Source: Castanea sativa (lineage: Eukaryota > Streptophyta > Magnoliopsida > Fagales > Fagaceae). From it: a DNA stretch of 64,000 nucleotides. Location: contig NC_134015.1 in the NCBI RefSeq assembly GCF_040712315.1, positions 44,103,464 to 44,167,463 of the forward strand, in the 5' to 3' direction. Shown here in pieces: positions 56,381-64,000 of this stretch; within the stretch, counting starts at the first letter, position 1; each line of letters opens with the position of its first letter. Both the position numbers and the translations under genes were made by a program. Below the pieces are notes generated by a model. That model was not told where the DNA came from. It made no database searches and saw only the letters and a list, made by a program, of their open reading frames with translations.

Positions 56381-59077
56381 CTTCTTATGGAGGGAAGGAA
56401 TAATAGGACTTAAGGGTGAAATAAAGGAGAAAACCCAAAAATTTAAGTTGTTATTCCTATGTTGTGAACAATGACAGGATTGTTTTGGGATGTCTGAGGG
56501 TTATTTGATTGATGGGTTCTTTAGGGTTTTGTAGTTTTGGATTTTAGGATTTTAAAAGTGACAAATCAAGTGTATTTGCAATGGCGTAAGTTGTTGGGAA
56601 TTCAAAACATAAAAGGAAACAAAAACTTCAAAACCTAGTTAGTGGAAATTCATTAACACAACATTATAAAGAAAATAGCATCACACAAATGTCAAGCAAG
56701 CTTCGTAACTTTTCTAAGAATTGTAAAACTTACTCTTCTTTGAATTGAAAATATTACATCCCTTTAAATTGAAGACTAATATTTTCAATGAAAATAAGAC
56801 TTATTGAAATTTCTAATAAGACGTAGACTTCGACTCTTTTGGCTTTACTACTAAATCCTAATTAAGTAATTAAACTCATGGACCATTAGCGTATCCCATC
56901 CCTAAAATCTAAAAAATTATGAAACTATCATTGAAACTCAGTACTTACTAAAACTCTAGGACCCATACTTATGAAAACTCCAGTACCCCTTTAATATATG
57001 TTTAAATGTTGTTGCCATGTCCTCCATCAATTTGATATTCTGACTTACTCTATGTTTTGATGGATGGAGATCTATTTTCCCTCCATTTTTCTGCATCTAA
57101 ACATACCCTTAAGTATCAACACGTTGATGGTTGATATCACTCCGGTGTCTTAAATTCTTTCCCTATTTTTACAAGGATATTCTTTGAGCTAGGTGTGCAG
57201 CCAACTGCATCATCGAACACAATTGAAAACCATGGTCAATGGAAAAAATGTTTTCCCATATTAACAAACAAAAATAAACATAAACATGTGTGAAACCATT
57301 CTATATATGAAAGTTGTAAGAAGAGTCATTCACTTTTTTCTCTCTCACTTTGTTTTCGGGTAGATTATGCATACATGGGGTTTTGAGTTTTTGAATTCTT
57401 CATTTTCACCCACTGTTGTGGGGGAAAAAAAAAGATCCAGTTGTGTTTTCATCTTCCCATTGCATACAGCAGGACACTCATATACCCTCTACTTTTGTAG
57501 GTGGGGGAGGCATTGGCAAGACCTCATTGACAAATAAAAAAACCCTTTACTCACATTCTCACTCTTTGCCATCTCTCTCTTAAAAAGTTTAATCACTTTC
57601 AAGCCATTAAAAAGAGTATTTTTTAATTCTCCAACATGAAAAGAAGAGCATTTTGGTACAGATTTTTCTATTCTCTCTTAGTTAGAGTGGAAGAAGTCCA
57701 AGAAGCCACGTGATTGCTGACAAGTAAGAATCTAATGCCACGTAAGAAAATAAGCTGATGTGAGCAGTTGTGGCTGTAGAAGAAGCTTTGACCCTGATCT
57801 CCTAAGTCCTACCCCACACACTTCTCTGAAATCACCATGGCTGCAGAGCCTGAAAACCCTATTTAAGGCTTTGAAAGCTCCTTTACTATCCCTCTATTCC
57901 TCTCTTTGCACAGTGACTTTTCTCGCTCATCCACCTCACGGTCATGGCTTCACCAGTGTACATATACATTAATAAACAAGTCTTTTAGTTTGTCACACTC
58001 TCTGTCCATTTCTGGGCCCATCCAAGCCTAAACTGTGTGGCCCATGACGCTCCTCCACTACCCTCCACAGTGCACAGTCATCCCCACTATCTTATTTTCT
58101 TTCTTTCTTTCTTTCTTTCTCATTTTTATTTTTTACACAGTTAATGCTTTGTTCTGTAGCATTTTTCCCTGTTCTGTCAGCGTCAGCATCAGCATCTTTC
58201 ATTTCTCTCCGCTCTTGTTTTGATGGTCTGGGGTTTTGACACGTGGCCGGCTAGATTTGTGCCAACTGCCAAGCCATTATCGACACAGGACTAACCATGA
58301 TGCTGGTTTTTGTGTTTTGCTTTGCCCCGACTCAAACCTCGTATTGTGGTTGTGGTCTCCATTACCTGACAATTATTATTGTATGTGGCCAGTTCATGCA
58401 AAGACAAATATTCAAGTACCCTGAGTGCTCTTATACATGATTGGTACCACATTAATAAGTTCCATGAAATTTTCAAAGTAAAATTGCCAAATTAAGGGGA
58501 CACAGAATTCCAATTTTGTGGGACAGCCTCTGTATATATAGCTACCTCGTGAGATTTTGCTACTTGAGTAATCACTGTTAACTAGCTGTATGCTGTAGAA
58601 ACTAGAAACTAGAAAGAGATATGCCTCCTTTTTCAGGTGCGGAGTGTCTGGGAAGAGATAAAAATATAAAATAAAAAAAACCTAGCTATAAACCTCAGCC
58701 CTAAAAAATGGTAAAAGGAATGTTACTGTAACAAAATCATAACATTATTACTATTGCTATTAGTCTATTACGTATGCATCCAGCATCCAATGCAAATGCT
58801 TACTGTCATAATAATACCCAGCCAGTCCTCCCGAGTCCTGTGGCGAAAACACATGTAGGTCATACATGCCATGGGCCCATCACTCCAATTTTTCATTTTT
58901 AATTTTTTTATTAATTCTCCATATGGTTATATGAATAAATTATATATATATATACATATATATTATTCTATTAGGTAGTTAATAATGTGAGAATGTATAA
59001 ACATAGTGTCATTTGTATAAATTTTTAGAAGAGTGTATTTTTGATGAACCTCAAGGAAGGTTGGTGGAATTTATTCT
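56381..59077. other. Intergenic region with a less AT-rich island near 57660-58420
   Basis: The island holds a TATTTAAGG TATA-like box near 57862, pyrimidine-rich stretches and a (CTTT)n run near 58099-58119. No frame in it looks coding. It could be a promoter and leader of an unannotated or non-coding transcript, but I cannot support a gene. Confidence 0.3.
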
Positions 59078-59408
59078 ACCGCTCCGTTTGTTTCAATGAA
59101 AAACCTTGTGTAAAGATAATTTTCTTTATTTTTCAGTGTTTAGTAGCATAAAAAAATATGAGTCAAAGAAAAACTATCTTTGGTCAACATAAAAAGTATG
59201 GCTTATTTTTGGAGATTGTTTTCCATTAAATTTTTTTGGAAAACAACTCTATCTCACAGCAAGCTAAATAAGGGAAGTTAGGAGATTGTTTTTCAACTCA
59301 TTTAAAGTTGCTACCAAATATTAGAAAATGAGATAGTTTTATAGAAAATGCTTTTTAGAAAATAACTCATTTTTTAGAAAACATCATTGTTGAAACAAAC
59401 AGAGCGTT
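59078..59408. mobile_element. MITE-like element H
   Basis: The left end CCGCTCCGTTTGTTTCAATG pairs with the right end, reverse-complemented AACGCTCTGTTTGTTTCAAC. About 330 bp, non-coding. No target duplication was confirmed. Its ends resemble those of element D (GTTTGTTT core). Confidence 0.7.
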
Positions 59409-60031
59409 ACAAGTAGTCATTAGAATATATAGCACTTGAACCCTTCAATTTTTTTAAATGTTAATATACTTTTTATTGTAAGTATATTTATAAGCAATAA
59501 CCAAATGAATTAAGTAATTACCCTTCCATAAAATATCTAAATTAAGTTATAGCCCTTCCAATAAATATATATGGAAAATTTTATATAGACGTTATGACTT
59601 TAGTATAAGTGTTTTTGTTTAAAATGTAATAATATATCTCCGACTTCGATTCTTTTCAAATTATGTGAAATTTTTCAATTTTTTTTGATCACGTCGATCT
59701 CTAGGATTTAAGGTTGATTTAATTACATTCTTGGTTCAATATGTTTAAATTTTTAAAGAAAACGTTTCATATATATATTTATATGTCTTATAAATCATTG
59801 AGCATATGACATGAAATTGGAAAAATATATACACACATATAATTATCCTAAATTACATTTAAAAATAAAAAATAAATTTTTAAAAACTTTTTAAATTATT
59901 TTGTATTTAAAGCAATCCTAAATCTCATATTTATGGAAAAAAATAAAATTTAAATGCACATTCTACTTTATTTGTTTATTGTGACCATTTAATTATTTAA
60001 AAAATATATTATTGTGTAAGAATAATATATA

Positions 60032-60771
60032 TGTAAGCGCACAATTGCACCTAGCCCTAAAAACAGTTACGGGCTCAGGCCCAATGAGCCTTAAACAATA
60101 TGAATTTGTAGAGTGTGGGCTTGAAACCCAGGTTAGAAGTGTCTAAGGATTAAATGACAAGTCAAAGATTGCTAACACTTGAAAAAAATAAGGAATATTG
60201 TAAATCAACCTCCTCGGACGTAAGCCAAGAGCTGTTCTTATATTATCTCTTTCTCTTTCTTCTTTTTCTTTTTTAGATTACAAAAAAGGGAGCCTTTATT
60301 CTTGTTCTAGGTTGCTCCTTAAATACTCATCTTTTTGATACTTTGTACACGTGTTGCCCCAACTCTCCCTTAGCCTAGATATTTCTTTTCTCAGTGCCTT
60401 TGAATAGTAACCAGAAGTTTCCCTTCCACTGTTCAGGTGTCACTTCCCCATTAATGCGGCCAAGGTGATAGGTGCAGGGTTTTTAATGTGGAGGTGGCAG
60501 CCTTTATCTTTAGTATTTCTCTAACATCGGCGCTTCCAGGACATTCAAGGGTTCACCCCTTTTAACCATTGGTCTTGACCGTGTCATTCCCTAACCTTTA
60601 CCATGAAGTCCCTGGTTCTCCAGTGTCCGTCCGAGGAGAAATTCACCCTCGGCTGGATCCTCGGCGTATGGGCCGACCCGTAGTACTAATAAATTCTAAA
60701 CCCAAGAGCAGGTCGGCCTTCTTTAGCATGGCCCAAAGGCCCACATTCCCATCAGGGTCTTTTTACCCTCC

Positions 60772-60774
<3 letters not shown>
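60032..60774 (-). mobile_element. Probable solo LTR (about 743 bp)
   Basis: On the minus strand it starts TGTGGAGGGTAAAAAGACC and ends GCGCTTACA, with a TATTTAAGG-like TATA box near 60320. ATATA flanks both ends, but this lies in AT-repeat DNA, so the 5-bp duplication is weak evidence. The region is clearly GC-richer than its surroundings and has no internal retroelement genes. Confidence 0.55.

Positions 60775-60838
<64 letters not shown>
60775..60838. repeat. (AT)n microsatellite
   Basis: About 30 AT units adjoin the probable solo LTR. A second (AT)n run lies at 61387-61448. Confidence 0.95.
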
Positions 60839-60842
<4 letters not shown>

Positions 60843-61381
60843 AAAGTAAAGTAATAAATCATACCGTTTAATATGCTTATTTTAAAATAAACTTTATTTT
60901 GACATAAATAATCTCTTATCTTTTTGTAAATTATGATCATTGTTCTCTCTTAAATTTTTTTTAAATAATTTAATGGTTAAAATACAAATTACACTCTCCA
61001 AGTTTTACTGAAATGAATTTGAGACCTTTAACTTTAATTATTTTTGTACAATTGAGTCATTTTGTCCAATTCAGTTTAAAAATTTCCATTAAGTATGCAA
61101 TTAAATGAAAAAAATATTTAGAAAAAACATATACATAAAAATATTTTTATTAGTTTCATAAATTTTTTTCATGCAAGAAGAAATAAATTTTTAATGGAAA
61201 TTTTTTAATGAAATTGAACGAAAACCTTGAGTTGAATAAATTTGAAATTTAAAGAACTCAATTGAGCAAAAGTAAAGTTAAAGGACTTAAATAAATTTTA
61301 ATCAATCTTAGATGGTGCAATTTGCATTTTAGCCTAATTTGTTTTCCAGATGTAGGTTAATTAGATTCAATTTATAACTTT

Positions 61382-61450
<69 letters not shown>

Positions 61451-63072
61451 TGAAGGTTAATCATGGTCCACAATTTTTTTTAGGAGAAAGTTTAGTTACA
61501 GTATTGGTTGTAGTCTAAGATTACAACCTTACTCAATATCTTTTTACTGGAGGTGAATTTTGACAAATCTATCATTAGATTACATTTTCTTCTTAAATCC
61601 TCCATACTTGCAAATTTCTAGAAAATTAAAGACCAATAACTACGTCATTAATAAATTGTTTAAATTGCAAGTTTTTGTAATTTAAAATTTTGCATAAAAT
61701 ATAAGCTTATAGATCATATAGTACATAATATCTGATTAACGCAAAATTTGACATGTATATTAAGAGAGTAAATAACATGTCATTTAACGAATAGATTTTC
61801 AAAATATGTAGTAATGTTTATTTTATTGAGTAAGGTTGTAGTCTTAAGTTACAACCAGTTTTGTAGCTAAACTTTATTGTTTTTTTAAAACTCCACCCCT
61901 AATACTACAGTCTTCTTATCAATTAATGAGTGATATTACTACAGTCTTCTTATCAATTAATATCAGTAATATTCCCTGGGTCGAGTTTTCAAAAGGGGTC
62001 ATTTTTTAAAATAAGTTTGAAACAGTGCTATTTCGGTCAATTTATTCGCCAAATAGAATTATAGAGCAAAAATAGCCTATAGCCTACTATAAATTAAGGT
62101 AATTATTCTTAAAATAAATAATGTGATTATAGAAAGTCCACTCACTTGTGTATAAATCTTACGTATATGGAACCTGGAGAGATGTGTAGATGCTATATAT
62201 TACGAATAATTTGGGTTATACTTTCATATGGTAATGTCCTCAAAAATAGAGACTTCATATGGTAATAAATTATTTTGAAACCAGTTTCCTAATGTACACA
62301 ATAGAGATTGTGCAAATTATTCTTGATCTTTACAATTTTTGTAACTTAATTGATATATTTTGGTGTTTCCAACAAGGCGGCCTTAATTTAAATTTATTTT
62401 CTTAAATTATTGAATTCTCAACCAAAAAATAAATAAATAAAGGAGCGAAATAGGAAAATGAGGAATAGAAGAGGCTTATTTTTATTCTTTGGTTGTAAGG
62501 AATAAGCAACGGCCCCTCCTAAAATAAAAGGCAAAATTCCCTTTTATTAATAAAACAAACAATTCCCACAGATACATGGTTCATGTTTCACTTAAAAATA
62601 AATGCAAATGACCTATGATTTTCGATTATATGAGAATTAAATTGCAAATTTAATTAGCAGGACAAAATTTCTTTTTTAGAGTGCTCAAGGCAAATTCATC
62701 ATGAGGTTTTTAAAATCCTATCTACCTATTTTCAAATAAGCTGATCAGATATATGGTGTGCTTTTGTATTAAAATCCCATTCTCTCTTCTTGTGTGTATG
62801 TGTGTAATATTTTCTCTCAAAAAAAAAAAAGAAGATTTTTCCATATCCTTAATAACTAAAATAGATGAGTAAGCCTAGAGACACTCAAATCCACAATATA
62901 CATAAGTGTCACTTTGTGATTGGTGTACTTAATGAACATAAATATCATAATAGAGATAGTCATCGTTTGTTTAAAATTGATGATGTGGCAACATAAAATT
63001 TACTCATTTCAAATGTTTGAATAGCATTTTATGAACTTTATAATAGAATTAAATACTCTAAGAATTTTAGAG
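60839..63072. other. AT-rich intergenic DNA, no gene seen
   Basis: Contains the (AT)n run at 61387-61448, and two inverted related segments near 61495-61540 (TTTAGTTACAGTATTGGTTG) and 61826-61878 (GGTTGTAGTCTTAAGTTACAACC, GTAGCTAAACTTTATT). The latter suggest a further fold-back element of about 390 bp. No protein gene. Confidence 0.5.
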
Positions 63073-63081
63073 AATCTTAAT

Positions 63082-63205
63082 ATTTTTTTTTGAGAGATAA
63101 TTACAACATGCTGCTAATCCAGCAGCTTGAACCCTTTTCCCCCTAGACCTCCAAGCACTTTGTACATGGGGAGATGCCAATTCAGTTACAAGGCCTTTGG
63201 CAGAA
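63082..63205 (-). mobile_element. Short 5'-truncated LINE insertion
   Basis: A T run (63082-63092, the poly(A) tail on the minus strand) is followed by about 110 bp of unique sequence. AATCTTAAT flanks it at 63073-63081 and 63206-63214. This is the structure of a 5'-truncated non-LTR insertion. Confidence 0.65.
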
Positions 63206-63439
63206 AATCTTAATCTTAGTATCCATACAGTAGTGTTAGTTATTCTTAATTAAAATTTGGATCATCAAAAAGCACATGAATCTGTTAGCAATAAGCCAAT
63301 AATAATGATGTTTATTTGTTGGTAAATAATTTTTACTTGTAAGACTTCGTATAACATGAAAAATTGTTGTTGAAAAAGATTCTTTATATAATGATAATAT
63401 AATTCAGTATGCTTACCTTAAAATTTTTTCAAATATATA

Positions 63440-64000
63440 TCATATCATATCATATACTATATAATAAAAGTTAGGCTTAGACGCTATAGTTGCGTCAAGT
63501 GGCTGCACCATATTGCAGAAATTTTTTTAGATTTTAATTAAGAAAAAATAGATATAATCTTTCTTCTCCTATAATTTCTAAGTTAATAAAAATCTTACTT
63601 TGATTACAATCCAAGTTCTATCTTAATTTGATTACAATCCAAATTCTTCATCTAATCATTTATTAAAATTCTTAATTAAAAAAAAGTAGAGCATACTACA
63701 CGTTTATTAAAAAAAAATCTTAATAAAAAAAAAAGCAACATACTATACGGGCAGAAATTTATAGATATAATTTTGTTATTATATATCAACTTTTCTTCTA
63801 TGACTTTATCACTTTTTTTGATAAAGTTATGTTGAGTTTAACTTAATTTTCTTTGAATAACTTTAAACTTCTAAACTGATCATAACTTAAAAAGAAAATG
63901 TCTATCAATACTATATAATTAAAGTTGGGCTTAGATGTCATGGATGCGCCAAGTGGTTTCACTAAATTGCAGAATTTTTTTTAGATTTTAAGAAAAAATT
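63440..64000. repeat. Two direct copies of a TACTATATAAT-GGGCTTAG sequence, possibly Helitron 5' ends
   Basis: The segments at about 63455-63540 and 63908-63998 are similar over about 90 bp: TACTATATAAT, then AAAGTT-GGCTTAGA, GCGTCAAGTGG or GCGCCAAGTGG, TTGCAGAA and T-rich then AAGAAAAAAT. Many plant Helitrons begin with TC followed by a TATACTATATA-like sequence, hence the suggestion. The second copy runs out of the window. Confidence 0.35.

Noticed and set aside
57760..58476. Short frames in the 58-kb region as a protein gene
   Set aside because: They are short, overlapping on both strands and without recognisable motifs.
60569..60838. Open frame of 89 codons ending in a Tyr-Ile repeat
   Set aside because: The repeat is translation of the (AT)n microsatellite, and the rest lies in a probable solo LTR.
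1..64000. CRISPR arrays, bacterial operons or organelle insertions
   Set aside because: The tandem arrays are transposon repeats without spacers, the genes have introns, and no chloroplast or mitochondrial genes were recognised.
1..64000. tRNA, rRNA or known microRNA genes
   Set aside because: I looked by eye for conserved tRNA boxes and for common plant microRNA sequences and saw none; a covariance-model search would be needed to exclude them.

Overview
This window looks like nuclear DNA of a dicot plant, possibly a woody species, although the species cannot be read from the sequence. The evidence is split genes with GT-AG introns, long AT-rich intergenic DNA, Tat-lineage Ty3/gypsy retrotransposons with two RNase H domains, a plant L1-type LINE with a C-terminal RNase H, and many MITEs. 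There are three recognisable host genes. About 26 kb is large retroelements, and the rest is AT-rich DNA with small transposon debris.

Layout, left half. Positions 1 to about 8330 hold the 3' two thirds of Tat-type element 1: decayed pol, 71-bp tandem repeats, a three-part antisense gene with its own TATA box, a polypurine tract and an LTR. A translation release factor eRF1 gene (minus strand, 9585-11042, with a 5'-UTR intron reaching 12509) is intact except for one in-frame UGA just after the GGQ motif. Head to head with it, across about 320 bp rich in TGGGCT boxes, is a seven-exon gene (12925-19422) for a PLP enzyme of the D-cysteine desulfhydrase/ACC deaminase family. A nearly complete LINE on the minus strand (20482-26279) is flanked by a perfect 14-bp target-site duplication.

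Layout, right half. Three MITE-like fold-back elements follow. Next is complete Tat-type element 2 (29313-39587) with two 495-bp LTRs, gag, pol, eleven or so 94-bp tandem repeats and another antisense gene of the same design as that in element 1. A terminal ear1-like (Mei2-type RNA-binding) gene lies at 47633-50276 in five exons. From about 50.3 kb to the end I see no convincing protein gene: there is a hAT-type MITE with a perfect 8-bp duplication, two probable solo LTRs, other MITEs, a short truncated LINE, microsatellites and Helitron-like ends.

The most interesting points are: the UGA inside a gene that encodes the factor reading UGA; two diverged Tat elements that both keep an antisense coiled-coil gene beside unrelated tandem arrays; stop codons in dead pol that are almost all CAG to TAG, as expected from decay of methylated CHG sites; and several tiny A-tailed insertions flanked by target duplications, which look like extreme 5'-truncated non-LTR insertions. 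Domain names and family assignments come from recognition of motifs; no database search was run.
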